Below are positions 1 to 10,701 of a DNA stretch of 64,000 bases, one piece after another (the first letter of the stretch is position 1; each line of letters starts with the position of its first letter). Under the pieces are notes generated by a model. It was given only the letters and a program-made list of their open reading frames with translations. It was not told the DNA's origin and ran no database searches. Both the position numbers and the translations under genes were made by a program. The stretch is from positions 992,001 to 1,056,000 of the forward strand of contig JAGYXB010001324.1 of NCBI GenBank assembly GCA_022495005.1, given 5' to 3'. This DNA is from Rhyacophila brunnea. Its lineage: Eukaryota; Arthropoda; Insecta; Trichoptera; Rhyacophilidae.

Positions 1-35
1 TGTTACGTACAATTTACATGTAACCGGCGACAACA
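1..35 (+). repeat. End fragment of dispersed repeat H
   Basis: The sequence TACGTACAATTTACATGTAA plus CCGGCGA is the same terminus seen at 38,640-38,665 and, inverted, at 52,970-52,995. Only the last bases of the repeat are in the window, and they lie in what should be the first intron of the minus-strand gene. Confidence 0.6.
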
Positions 36-108
36 TTATCGTGATTTTAGTTAAGAATACGATGCAAATGTGTTTTTGAAAATTATAATTGAAACCGGAG
101 AGTCTCAC

Positions 109-220
109 CTTCGGACATGGACCTCCCCTGGTTGGTGAGGGAGATCTCCAGCCACACGACGCAGACCAGCACCACGGAAGCGGCCAGCCGGAGCACAGCG
201 GAACAGCGCACCCTCGGCAT
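109..220 (-). CDS. First coding exon of a host gene (signal peptide or signal anchor), gene continues off the left edge
   Basis: Read on the minus strand, an ATG at 220 opens 37 codons plus one base and then meets a consensus-like donor (GAAG|GTGAGA, intron from 108 leftwards). The peptide starts MPRVRC, has an arginine-containing N-terminus, then a hydrophobic stretch at about residues 9-24 (AVLRLAASVVLVCVVWL), then polar ISLTNQGRSMSE. That is the layout of a signal peptide or type II signal anchor. An in-frame TGA lies just upstream (about 269-271), so 220 is the only in-frame ATG. The block at about 110-250 is GC-rich against a strongly AT-rich background and has no other copy in the window, unlike nearly all other coding-like sequence here. 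I do not recognise the protein. Splicing is inferred; the downstream exons are outside the window. Confidence 0.6.
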
Positions 221-505
221 CCCGTCACTTGGCCCCCGCGCCCTTTCCCGTACCCTTCCCCTTCGCACTCATTATATTTAATACTCCTACGACGAAATCA
301 TTCTAAAACTTGCTTCAATCGACGGCATCTTATCGCGCACCCGAATCATTCTCAAACTTTTCTCATAATATTATTATTTTTATCAATTATTTACTTATAT
401 TTCTTATCAGTTAGTTTTTCACTTAGTTTAACATCGCCGAAACGGTTTAAAATTCAACCTTCAAATGATACACATAAATTACAAATATAATAATACATCA
501 GCAAG
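221..505 (-). promoter_or_regulatory. Probable 5' UTR and promoter side of the host exon
   Basis: This stretch lies upstream of the minus-strand exon. Its first 30-40 bases (to about 260) stay GC-rich, then it becomes AT-rich with scattered CpG up to the family-A element at 506. No other gene is visible and I cannot place a transcription start. The role is inferred only from position. Confidence 0.3.
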
Positions 506-1087
506 CAGTGGTGAGGGGTGGAGGTAGGCTGTTAAGTTTCGACATAAATAATGCACACTAAACATTGTCAGTCATACTTATTTGTTTTCATTAAACTAAG
601 AATACAATTTGCAGACGGTGTTGGTTAAAAATTCAATTACACCCTGCCTAAACAAACACCATAATAGATTGTAGGCATGTTATGGCCGATCTGATAATAA
701 TAGTGCACACTTTTTCAGTCATTCTTATCAGTTTTCCTTGAATTGAAAATACATAATAATATTACAGATGGTGTTGGTTAATTTTTTTAAATTCATTAAG
801 CCCTGCCTATACCAAAGTATAATCGATAAAAAATAATCTTCTATCTATAAAATATCTAAAATTATTTTTACGGTTTAATGGCATAATTTTAGATATTATA
901 TACAAAAACGAATATTTCTCGACTATTATCTACTATAGCTCAGATTAGGCAGGGTTTGATTTAATTTTAAAAACTAACAAACACCATCTACACATTGTAA
1001 TCTTAGTTCAATAAAAACAAATATGTTTGACTGACAAAGTACTATTTATGTCAGATCTTAACAGCCTACTTCCACCCTTCGCCACAG
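506..1087. mobile_element. hAT-like palindromic MITE, family A, copy 1
   Basis: Both ends carry the family-A termini (CAGTGGTGAGGGGTGGAGG at left, its inverse CTTCCACCCTTCGCCAC at right). The whole element folds back on itself: the left arm motif CTATCTATAAAATATCTAA is answered by an inverted arm after 885. Each arm contains an internal partial duplication (a second GTGCACAC block at about 700). The family is non-coding. The 8-bp target duplication is not recognisable in this old copy but is clear in the copy at 42,481. Confidence 0.75.
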
Positions 1088-2017
1088 TATGTTATCTGAT
1101 GCATTATTACGGTCAAAATAATTATTTCACCTAAACGGACCAAGCTTCGTTTTATACCAGGATCATAGCGCCTGTACACGTGCATGGATTTACTGCCACC
1201 AAAAGTGTGTAAATTGAACTGTCGCGATAATAACTGTTAACACGCAAAATTACTGATCACATTCTTCAAGCTTAAGTTAGACGCGTTGCTGTCACCGTAT
1301 AGTGTTATTTGACAGTTTGTGAAGGTTGTCAAAATGCTCTGTGCGGTGTAGTTTGTATTTTTTCCGGCAGATTCGCCACTGTCGTTCATACGTCAAGCGA
1401 GTTGCAACTGTCACATGAAAATTGAGAAACCGCTAAACTTTTTTCATTCATACATGCTGTCTTGCAACATGCACGATAATACATTTGTGTACATTTGCAT
1501 TTTATTGTTATGAACACGACAATACGTACTGCCGTGGAGGTAGTTGCGGCAGACAGAGAAGAGTGGAAATGTTTCTCGGAGACGGCCAAGACCCACATTG
1601 AATATATACTGCTGATGGACGATGTATATATAATAACATATTATATGAGTCGCCCATTTCTAAAAATCATCTTGTCAGGTTTTGACCAAAAATGAACTAA
1701 ATATCATCGTTGAAACTAGAAAAATATGTAACTCCATTTTAATCGAAAATCGACTTTGAATGCCATCTAGTGGCCGTTGTTAATATCTTCCCGTCTTGCA
1801 AATGATGTAATTCCAAAAAAAATGTAACATTGGATGTTTTAACTCCATAACCATAATATTTTTTGTCTCTCCTGTAAAGTAGCGTTTTTGAAGTAACACA
1901 ATTTTCTAGTTTCATCGACGATATGCAATTTTATTCCTTATTCAAAGTGGCACACACATGTTCTATAAACATTTCCAAAACTAAACTTTTGCAGTCAGTA
2001 TAACGGTATTATACCCC
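1088..2017. other. Mostly unclassified intergenic DNA
   Basis: No gene is recognised. The stretch 1495-1640 reads on the plus strand as VVAADREEWKCFSETAKTHI, which resembles the basic DR-x-x-W tail of RTE-type LINE proteins, but it is too short to be sure. The rest is AT-rich and shows no terminal repeats. Confidence 0.35.
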
Positions 2018-2243
2018 CCCGATGTGTGCGCGGCTTAGCGTCGGCCTATAACGTCGTTGGTCCCAGGTTCGAATCTTTGGTCTGGCGGGTACACATATTG
2101 TTTTTCAATTTGTGTATGAGTCAGAGTATGGACTTGATAGGTTGAGCAAGTGGACGACATCCATTTCTCGTAAAAACAAAATCCGTTAATACAAACTCTG
2201 TGGAGGCCCATAAGAACTTTTTAGGAATGGACACGATCGGAAA
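2018..2243 (+). mobile_element. tRNA-derived SINE, family D, copy 1
   Basis: It has an RNA polymerase III A-box-like segment (GGCTTAGCGTCGGCC) and a B box (CCAGGTTCGAATC) about 40 bases later, followed by the family body (TCAGAGTATGGACTTGATAG, GTGGAGGCCCATA) and a degraded tail. The spacing between the boxes, longer than in ordinary tRNAs, suggests a class II (Ser/Leu-like) tRNA ancestor. The head is diverged from the best copy (50,104). Confidence 0.75.
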
Positions 2244-3044
2244 ATAACGGTTGAAAAATACCATCCAATTTGAAAATGCATCTTGTCTGTCTGGTGGCAA
2301 TTTACAAATATCATCGTTTCCATTGTTACAGAGTGAGTATTTTGAAACTTTTGCCCAATACGGAAAAGTATATCGTGTTCCGTAAAACTTTCAAGTATTT
2401 GATTGAAAAAACTCTGCAAAGAAAAGACCCATGAAAACAATGGTTACTTTTCTATGTAGATGTTCCGTACACGTTTTTTTGTGAATATCTCAAAACAAAA
2501 CAAAATGGAGGTGGTGAATTTTGGAAACGGGCGACGAATGCATAACGGACAAATAATATATTACACTTCCGTTTGTGTTTATCAACAGTAGGTATTTGAA
2601 TACATGAAAACACACCAGACGAGTTGATATCAACACGCATAATCAACCGCATACAGTGTTATCAGTTCATGAAATGAGAAATATTTGGTTGAAAATAACA
2701 CTATCTGACTCAGAAGACGTTCTCCGATGCCCCATAATATAATTTATTATCACGATAGATCTGAGACTCATAGAATTTGACTAATCGTTAAAAATCTATT
2801 AACCATTTTTCAATAATGATGCTTGTACAAACATTAGTGTTCACAATATTATCATGGACCCTGAGGGCATAGAAGCAATGGTAATTATGACTTCGAAATA
2901 GTATGATGTCGGTGCCAAATGCTTCATTGGATAGAACTCAGGACGAAGCAGTCATCCATCCAGAGACTCGAGATATGTATTTTATAATAACCTAATTTTA
3001 ACGAAATTTTCGATTGATTGGAACAGTCATTTTTATATACTTAT
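2244..3044. other. Unclassified AT-rich intergenic DNA
   Basis: I see no conserved reading frame, tRNA-like box or paired termini here. Short open frames at 2186-2440 and 2452-2652 on the minus strand have no recognisable motif and look like chance. Confidence 0.4.
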
Positions 3045-3230
3045 CGGTAGGGAAGGGTGAACGTAGGCTGTTAAGATCCGACATAAATAGTGCACACTAA
3101 ACTATGTCCGTAAAACGTATTTGTTTTCATTGAACTAAGACTGCAATGTGTAGATGGTGTTTGTTAATTTTTTAAATTCAATTATATCCTTTCTAATCCA
3201 AGCCATAATAGATAATAAATATTCAAAAAA
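3045..3230 (+). mobile_element. Family-A left arm only (truncated)
   Basis: It starts CGGTAGGGAAGGGTGAACG and runs through the family-A arm (GTGCACACTAAAC, GTAGATGGTGTTTGTTA) to about 3220, then is cut off before the palindrome centre. A second arm in the same direction starts 283 bases later at 3328 with similar flanking sequence, which suggests a local duplication. Confidence 0.7.
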
Positions 3231-3327
3231 TGACTCAGGATGAACCATTTATCCAGAAGAGTGTTATAATCTAATTTTAAGAATAATTTGGATTTTTCAG
3301 AAGAGTCAATTCTATATACCTACTCAC

Positions 3328-4102
3328 CAGTAGGAAAGGGTGGAGGTAGGCTGTTAAGATCCGGCATAAATAGCGCACACTAAACTTTTTCAGTCATACG
3401 TATTTGTTTTCATTAAACTAAGACTGCAATGTGTAGATACTTAGTGTTTGTTAGTTTTTCAAATTCAATTATACACTTTCTAATCCAAGCCGTAATAGAT
3501 AATACTCTATATTATCGGGAATGGGACGACTGGCCTCCGGACAATTGGACGCCGCACTGTCGTAGACACGTGTAGACGAGGTATTTTAATCAATTTCTAT
3601 CTACTACTTAATAGTTTGAATTCATTTTACTCTTAACATAATGTATTCTTTATCGCGGAATACCATTACCATGCCTAAGGCTTTATATTAAATAAAAAAC
3701 TCTTTTTTCTTTGGAACTTAAACATAAGCACGATTAAATCATTGTTGACGTCTGCATATTTACATTCTTACCAACTATTAAATCATAATATAATCATAGA
3801 AGTATAAATAATAATATTGAATATTTTTTTTTAAAGTACCTGTAAGTACCTAACGTCTATTTATTTTCGAATTCCGTGGCGTCCAGTTGTCCGGTGCCAA
3901 ATCGTCCCAGACCCATATTATCTAATATTTTATAGATAAAAGAATATTTTTTATCTATTATGATTTGGCATGGTTTAGAGTACTTACACGAATTTAAAAA
4001 ACTAAGACCATCCACAATTTGTACTCTTAATTCAATGAAAACAATTAAGTATAACCGACAAGGTGTACAATATTTTTGTCAGATCTCCACAGCCTACCTC
4101 GT
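3328..4102. mobile_element. Family-A element, copy 2, split by MITE-B
   Basis: The left arm runs 3328-3516 and the right half 3923-4102 (inverted arm ending ACAGCCTACCTCG). The two halves are separated exactly by the MITE-B insertion and join again at its target duplication. The far right terminus is lost and replaced by a LINE scrap. Confidence 0.75.
3517..3914. mobile_element. MITE-B, copy 1, with 8-bp target duplication
   Basis: The termini are GGGAATGGGACGA and its partner TCGTCCCAGACCC, and the flanks carry the direct repeat ATATTATC (3509-3516 and 3915-3922). Subterminal sequences GGACAATTGGACGCC and GGCGTCCAGTTGTCC are inverted. The copies at 27,159 and 39,172 share the termini and also have about 8-bp duplications. 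No coding capacity. The superfamily is uncertain: hAT-like or Merlin-like would fit the duplication length. Confidence 0.85.
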
Positions 4103-4205
4103 AAAATCTAGCGTCAACAGGTTTAAATACCTAAAAGTGCACATCACGGGACATGGCAATTTGCAAAGAGACCGGAGCAACGGAGACGCAACGATGAGAC
4201 GATAG
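4103..4205 (+). pseudogene. RTE-1 LINE scrap (RT thumb region)
   Basis: It translates as SSVNRFKYLKVHITGHGNLQ, matching the segment SVDSFKYLGVHITGDGILQ of the full LINE at about 7757-7815. It is too short to function and sits against the truncated family-A end. Confidence 0.65.
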
Positions 4206-4686
4206 AGTAAACCTTGCAGACTTTCATCACACTGAGAGTGAAATAGTAACTAACATTGGACCCGGTTCAAACACTTACAAAAATATTTTTCTAATACGTA
4301 TATTTCTGAAATGTTCCAAATTAAGTATGCACTTATATAAAATTGCACACTGTGTATTCAGCCGCTATAGTAAAATTTTTATAACATGTCACTATGCGAA
4401 ACGAATGTTCTATTTCTGGTTCACGATGAGAGCATCTATAAATAATAAAATATTATAGATGCTTTTAAATAATGTACTTGGAACATATTTTTTTTGTCCA
4501 TAAAATGTTATATTATCCGTGGAGGGAAAGCGACAGTGATATTCATGTTCAAGCGACTAGCTAGGTTGTGTGGACTATAAATGCCCCTAGTAGGCCAAGC
4601 ATTCACCTTAACAAGAATATAACACTTTTTTCATGTATGTTCAGTAAGTATATAATAAAACAATTAATAAAAAAATAATTGCATAC
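4206..4686. other. Unclassified AT-rich stretch
   Basis: No gene or paired terminus is visible. A short imperfect inverted repeat around GCATCTATAAATAATAAAAT at 4430-4460 is present. Confidence 0.35.
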
Positions 4687-4982
4687 CGGTGGCAAAGTGT
4701 GGAGGTAGGCTGTTAAGATCCACCATAAATAATACTTGGTCAGTCTAGGTAAGTCGAAGTTTTCATCGAACTAAGACTACAATGTGGAGATGGTGTTTGT
4801 TAGTTTTTAAAATTCAATCAAACCCGGCCTAATCCGAGCCATAGTAAATAATAGTCAAGAAATATTTGTTTATCTATATAATATCTAAAAATATGCCATT
4901 AAGTAAATAATTTTAGATAATTTATAGATAGAAAACTATTTCTTATCTATTGTGGTTTGATTTGGTATCAGTAATATGTACC

Positions 4983-5372
4983 AACGTGGTGTGGTTGGTG
5001 TCAACGGCTGGTCGGCCCCAAGTGGACACATTGACGCCAGTAGATGTGTTCATAGCAAAAGTTGGGAAATGCCAAACTGCCAGCAAGTCCCATCTGCTGG
5101 CCTCCCCGCGGCGACCTCCGGGCAATGCAGCGTAAGCTGTAGCTAACAGCAGGGGGCGAAGGGCGAGTGACCGGCGCCATAAAACTGGCCTTCTGGCTAA
5201 GGGAAGGAAATCCCCGACAGAAAAACCCGGTCGAGCCGACCCTCAGGGCCCTCGTGGCTCAGGCCTCGGGAGCGCTGGGCTAATCACCTTGCCTCCTTAA
5301 ACGAAACAGATTAAAACAACACCTACACAGCAGCCTCGGACGACAACCGGCTCTGTAAAACGACGACCTTGC
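4983..5372 (+). promoter_or_regulatory. 5' UTR and presumed internal promoter of RTE-1
   Basis: This GC-rich leader between the target duplication and the first ATG has no coding frame matching the ORF. Non-LTR elements usually carry an internal RNA polymerase II promoter here; that is family knowledge and not visible as a defined motif. A run of short GC-rich inverted segments (CCTCAGGGCCCTCG, CAGGCCTCGGGAGCGC) suggests structure. Confidence 0.5.
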
Positions 5373-8343
5373 ATGGAAATGGACAATGAAACAGGTAGAG
5401 TAATCCTCTCTAACAACTCGAGTATGCGCATTGGGACATATAATGTTCGCACCCTGCGTACCCCCGGAAAGGACCTGCACGCCACACGCATCATGCACAC
5501 CTACGGTGTGGACATCCTAGGGTTGAGCGAAGTGCGCTGGAAAGGAGCCGGGAGAAAGTTGATTGAGGGTTACTCTAGTGTCTACTCAGGTCAGGAGCAA
5601 TATCATCGCCAGGGAGTGGCAGTATTGATGTCAAAGAGAGCGGCCTGTTGCCTCGTGAAATGGGAACCAATCTCGGAGAGACTAATACGTGCTTCCTTCA
5701 AGACGCCAGATAGCTCCTTGACCGTCTTTCAGTGCTACGCCCCCACTGAGAATGCCGACGTGCAGATAAAGGATGCCTTCTACGATTCTCTCCACGCGGC
5801 AGTCTCCGCCGTCCCCCGAAGAGACCGCGTGATTGTAATGGGGGATTATAATGCGAGAGTAGGAGCAGACCCGGTGCTTGGCCCTACGGTGATGGGACGA
5901 CACGGCCTCGGTGACCCAACGATAATGGTGAGAGGCTCGTGGAGTTTGCCACTCTGAACGAGCTCGCCATCGGAGGCACTGTTTTTCCCCACAAAGATAT
6001 TCACAAATATACGTGGACGTCTCCTGATGGACGCACTAGGACGCAGATTGACCACTTCTTGTACAGCTTGAAGCACCGAAAGGAACTTCTCGACGCGCGT
6101 ACTTACAGAGGCGCCGATATCCATAGCGATCATGAGTTACATATTGGAAACATCCGAGTAAAACTCAGTCAACAGGCGAGGCCTCCAAAGCGCGAACGAA
6201 TTGACGTTGTGAAGCTCCGACGCCGAAGAATTCGGATCGACTTCGAAACTGCTGTACGAGATAGTGTAGATCGTATCTACGAGCGGCACACATCTGAATC
6301 CGACCTCATTGAGGCGGACTGGAGCCTCATAAAGAGTGCGATTGTGTCGTCCGCCCGTACCGTCCTTGGTACCAGAAGGAGTGAGCAGCCAAAGTGGATG
6401 TCTGACGAAACGTGGGCTGAAATTGGAAAACGAGCCAGGCTGAAAGCCCTGAGAGACGAGGAGACAGACCCCAACCGAACCGAGGACCGCCGGACTGACT
6501 AACAAACCCAAGACAGGGTAGTCAAACGATCCGTGCGGTTGGACAAGCGCAATTTTATGAACCGGCAAATTGAAGCGGCAGAGGAGGCAGCAAGCAGAAA
6601 TGACACCAGGAAGCTCTTCCGAATCACCCGTGAAGTCTGCGGCAGGCGACCACCGACTCCCGGAGCCATTCGTGGTCCCAGTGGAGCAATAGAGTCTGAC
6701 GCAGAATGTGTCAAGAAGATTTGGAAGAATCATTTCTGCGGAGTGCTGAACCGCCCACCCCCTTTGGATCCCTTTGACATATCTGCGGAAGCTTTACTTT
6801 TGGACATTCCCCGAGCAACCGACATTTCCGATTGCCCGCCCACGCACACCGAGATAAAATCGGCTGTGAAAAGGCTCAAGAACGGAAAGGCACCGGGGGA
6901 GACGGGATTCATCCTGAATTCCTCAAGTACAGCCTGAGCGCAATCCTGCACCCTATGTTTCATTTGATTATAAAGGTGTGGAAAGAAGAGCGCTGTCCGA
7001 GGTACTGGGTGAACGGTGAAATCATCACACTTCACGAAAAAGGTGACCCTCTAAGCTGCGACAATTACCGAGGCATTACGCTACTCAGTGTTCCGGGAAA
7101 GATTTTGGCAAACATCCTCTTGATGAGAATAAGGGACCCAATAATGCACGTCCTCAGGAAAAACCAAGCCGGGTTTCTACCTGGTCGAGTGTGTGCAGAC
7201 CAAATCCACAACCTTCGATGTCTTCTCCAGCAGAGCCATGAGCTGAACAGTCCGATGGCCTGCTGCTTTGTGGATTATGAGAAGGCTTTCGACAGTCCGC
7301 ACCGCCCCTCCCTCTGGACGATACTGGGAGCATACGGGATCCCTCCCAAGATCATTGCCATAATCAAAAGCCTGCACGAGAATAGCGAATGCTGTGTCAG
7401 AATTGGAGACACTGTCACGGAATGGTTCGGGGTCACGACTGGAGTCAGACAGGGTTGTGTCCTTGCACCGTTTCTCTTCATCATTCTCTTTGACTTCATA
7501 CTACGGAAGTCAATACCACCCGACCGAGGCATACCTGTTACCCCCACGGTGAAGCTATGCGACCTAGAATACGCCGATGACGCTGTCCTATTCGACAACT
7601 CAATCGAGGGCATTCAAGAGACAATCGACAGGTTGCATAACAACTCCTCTCGCGTTGGTTTGAAAATCAACGCGAAGAAAACCAATGTCTTGTGTAATAG
7701 CACCTGTCCTGATCCAGATTTCCCTCTGATTAGCGACGGACAAAAAATCGAGAGCGTCGACAGCTTCAAGTACCTGGGGGTACACATCACGGGAGATGGC
7801 ATTTTGCAGAAGGAGCTCGCTATCCGAATGGGAATGGCTGGAGCAACATTCAACTCGATGCGGAATGTCTGGGACTCACGATTGTACTCGGTCAAAACCA
7901 AATGCCGCCTATTCGACGCTTGCATTCTGACGGTGCTGCTTTACGGTAGCGAATCATGGCACCTTACGAAGGCTCAGAGCAACCGTATACTGAGCTTCGA
8001 AAACAGATGTTTGCGACGAATACTGGGTGTGCAGTGGTATGACTTTAGGAGCAACGAGGAGATAAGAGAACGCACCAAGCAGCCTCTCATCACGCTGAAA
8101 GTGAAGAGGCGACGTTGGACCTGGCTCGGCCACGTGCTGCGGATGCCAGAAGAGAACTTCAGCCTGGCTTGCCTGTTCTTCAAGCCGACCGGATTCCGGC
8201 GTCCTGGAAGGCCGCTAAATGCAATCTACAGAGTGTATACGGCGGAGCTACGGGATGCTGGTTTGATCTGGAACGAAGCAAGAAGACTGGCGAGCGACAG
8301 GGATTCTTGGAGGCGCCGCGTGGTGTCCATATGCTCCAGTTAA
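5373..8343 (+). pseudogene. RTE-1 ORF: AP-like endonuclease plus reverse transcriptase, three frameshifts
   Basis: The protein would nick target DNA and copy its own mRNA into the nick. The endonuclease (about 5430-6160) shows YNVRTLR, LSEVRW, QCYAPTE, GDYNARVG, YTWTSPDG, IDHFLY and ADIHSDHEL, so the catalytic Asn, Glu, Asp and SDH signatures are present. The reverse transcriptase (about 6840-7830) shows DNYRGITLLSVPGKI, FVDYEKAFDS, GVRQGCVLAPFLF and EYADDAVLF, with YADD intact, then FKYLGVHI. The C-terminus has LYGSESW, WTWLGHVLRMP and RRPGRP and ends at TAA 8341-8343. One-base frameshifts lie near 5908 and 6897, and a further break near 6500 includes a stop. From about 6900 onward the frame is open for more than 470 codons. 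RTE clade assignment rests on layout and the C-terminal motifs. Confidence 0.85.
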
Positions 8344-8639
8344 GGGGCGGATATGGCAAAAGAAGAAGAAGAATATGTACCTATTCTTAATTCAACGAAA
8401 ACAAATAAGTATTACCGAAAAAGTTTGCACTATTTTTGTCGAATCGCCCGAATCATACCTGAACTATTTTGGTTTGGTTTAGGCGTGGCTTGATTGAATT
8501 TTAATAACTAACCAACACCGTCTGCAATTTGTACTATTAGTTCAATGAAAACAAATACGTATAACTGACAAAGTTTAATATGCACCATTTATATCAGATC
8601 GTAACAACCTACCTCCACCGCTCGTCACCATCACACTTT

Positions 8640-9204
8640 TTAAAGAGTAATACGACCAGAATGAATTATCATAAAAATATAAATTAATATATGTATGTAC
8701 CTAATAAGTCTTTAATTCACTTTGAACGATGCAATATACATCGGTAGCTAACTCACCCACTCATTGTAACATAAAATTGGAACTGAATTCTGTTATCAAA
8801 AAATATTAGGTATATACTAGATACCAATTGTGTCAACACGGCAAATGACTGACATGTCATAAACAGAGCCGGATTAAGGTTGACGTCGGATAAGCGAGGC
8901 CCTGATGGTATTTTAAAAATAAAATAAAAAATTATATCATAATATTAGCCTCTTCATAATATATTGTGCCTAAAAGCTGTTTCACGCTAGTGGCTCTGTC
9001 TGAACGCGCCCATTCATTTATGTGTATTTGCAGTGGCTAGAGACACCGGTGTCTCTTGTGACACGACTCTTACTAGTGAAGATGCCGATCACTGAAGCTA
9101 TATCTCTATAAAACAAAAAACAAATTAATACGTCAGATAGACATTGATAGTAGTTTTGTCTTATGACCTAATATAAGTGGCAGTACAAAGTACACAAATA
9201 ATAT
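8640..9204. other. Unclassified AT-rich DNA with one hAT-like end
   Basis: At 8866 the sequence CAGAGCCGGATTAAGG looks like a hAT left terminus, but I found no matching right end, so I do not call an element. No coding sequence is recognised. Confidence 0.35.
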
Positions 9205-9640
9205 TCTTATTCTTCGGCCATGCCCTTAGCTGGTGACACCACACGCGCCTAAAGAATGCCTGCCGCTAGCCAGGTATACATAGTTTTGAGACCTTCAAGG
9301 ACACCGGAATTCAGTCGGCTTGAAGATCAAGCAATCCAGGTTGAGGTTCTCTTCTGGCCAACCCAGGTCCGACATCGTCTCTTCACTTTCAGCGTTATGA
9401 GAGGTTGCTCGGTTCGTCCTCGTTACTCTTAAAGTCATCCGGTATCCATCTTAAACATCTGTTTTCAAAGGTCAGTAAACGGTTGTTCTGAGCCTCCGTA
9501 AGGTGCCATGAATCGCTACCGTAAAGCAGCAGCAGCATCAGATGTGTAGTCCCAGACACTACACATCGAGTTGAATGTTACTCCGGCCAATCCCGTTTGA
9601 ATAGCGAGCTCTCTCGATGATGAAGTTGATCAACGGATTG
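9205..9640 (-). pseudogene. Degenerate RTE-1 3' fragment
   Basis: On the minus strand this region matches the RTE-1 C-terminal half in order: the AACGGGATTGGCCGGAGTAA part, the region around TTACGGTAGCGATTCATGGC, then TCATAACGCTGAAAGTGAAG and the final tail. Many indels break every frame. It is older than the copy at 4983. Confidence 0.7.
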
Positions 9641-9756
9641 GCCTCTCTCCTTTCGGCATTCTACATTATGCAAGGGCTATCAGTGGAACTCACAAACTGG
9701 CGCAACCATCTGACGTTTCCAACGCATCAACGCATCCAACGTTTGCTTTAATATTA

Positions 9757-10010
9757 TGATGTGACATGTCTAAAAGACAAGATAGCGTGGACGACACAAA
9801 CGAAGACTAATGCTCCTAATAATTATGACCGTTAGGCCACGCGTATTCGATAACCACTCGTGGATATGACTCGTAGGTGAGCACCCGTAGTTATAGACGC
9901 AGATCAGGTGTCGACAGTTGAAGTGATACGAAGCCTTGGTGAGGGCAAATGTGTCAGTGCCACCTTCTAGATTTTGTTAACCGCCCCTCCAATGCCGCCT
10001 AAGAAAATCA
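9757..10010 (-). repeat. Dispersed repeat N, copy 1
   Basis: The motifs CTAAAAGACAAGATAGCGTGG, TTATGACCGTTAGGCCACGC and CTTCTAGATTTTGTTAAC recur at 34,175-34,500, and in inverse at 37,225 and 50,005. No coding capacity and no clear termini. Nature unknown. Confidence 0.6.
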
Positions 10011-10565
10011 ATAATAAATTAATGCAGATAGTTTTTTGAAATGGAGCAACCCCATACCAATGATCTGCGTAGGTAGGTAGACCAGAGGCAGCCGAACCCA
10101 CCCTGAAATGCCACTCATCTGACGATAATGATGATAAAGTCATTCTAAAGTGGTGAAACGTTCTCTATGACTCTTTTTGTTATATTTTCCAGTTCAAATC
10201 ACATCATTATCGCGAGTAAATAATCACATTTAAACCAGGGGAATCCCCAATATGCTCAAAAGTATATAATTGATAAAATTATTAGTTTGCGAGACAATTT
10301 GGAATAGTTTAGCTAGTTTAAATGCAATCGTTGAATAATTTATATAATATCACTAAATCACTATTTTTTTGATAGTGTAGGTACTCGTTAAATTGACAAT
10401 TTTGAAAACCATATCCGGTTGTCACATTGAAAAAAAATCTTTTCATTATTAAACTTAATAAATATACAGGAAGTTAAATTTCTGTCAAGTCAGCCCCGCC
10501 TCAAACGTCTCTGAATAAACGAAAACAAAAAAAAATACATGCCAGTTCTCCACATTTCATCGGCA
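10011..10565. other. Unclassified AT-rich DNA
   Basis: No gene, tRNA-like box or paired terminus seen. Confidence 0.35.
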
Positions 10566-10700
10566 TATTAAGTATAATAATAGCAACCTTATCATTGGCG
10601 GTTATTAAGTATGATAATAGCAACCTTATCATTGGCGGTGATGTTTTCAAAATTATATTGTCATTTGTTTATCTCAGGTCTATTGTTAGGATTCAACCTA
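10566..10700 (+). pseudogene. LINE scrap with a 37-bp tandem duplication
   Basis: The frame reads NLIIGGDVFKIILSFVYLRS, which resembles the RT thumb motif GGDVFETVDSFVYLG found on the other strand at about 19,400-19,560. A unit ending TAGCAACCTTATCATTGGCG is present twice in tandem (about 10,566-10,602 and 10,603-10,639). Confidence 0.55.
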
Positions 10701-10701
10701 A

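Larger units (their letters stand above)
4983..8371 (+). mobile_element. Near full-length RTE-type LINE (RTE-1) with exact target duplication
   Basis: The element is bounded by a perfect 10-bp direct repeat AATATGTACC (4973-4982 and 8372-8381). It has a GC-rich 5' UTR of about 390 bp, one endonuclease plus reverse transcriptase reading frame (now frameshifted), a 3' UTR of about 15 bp and a short (AAG)n tail. Length about 3.4 kb, a single ORF and a short repetitive tail are all typical of RTE elements. Its GC content is well above the surroundings. Truncated copies lie at 4103, 9205, 20,624 and 50,885. Confidence 0.9.
4687..8632. mobile_element. Family-A element, copy 3, split by the RTE-1 LINE
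   Basis: The left arm starts CCGGTGGCAAAGTGTGGAGG and extends to the palindrome centre at about 4972. The right arm resumes at 8382 and ends near 8632 (ACCTCCACCGCTCGTCACC). Removing the LINE and one target duplication restores a single family-A element of about 560 bp, so the LINE is the younger insertion. Confidence 0.8.

Noticed and set aside
5280..5500. Overlapping minus-strand frames
   Set aside because: They lie antisense to the RTE-1 5' UTR and endonuclease start; no independent evidence.
6137..6733. Long open frame on the minus strand
   Set aside because: It is antisense to the RTE-1 coding region and contains no domain; it is a shadow of the GC-rich LINE.
8866..9010. hAT element starting CAGAGCCGGATTAAGG
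   Set aside because: The left end is convincing but no right end or duplication could be found.
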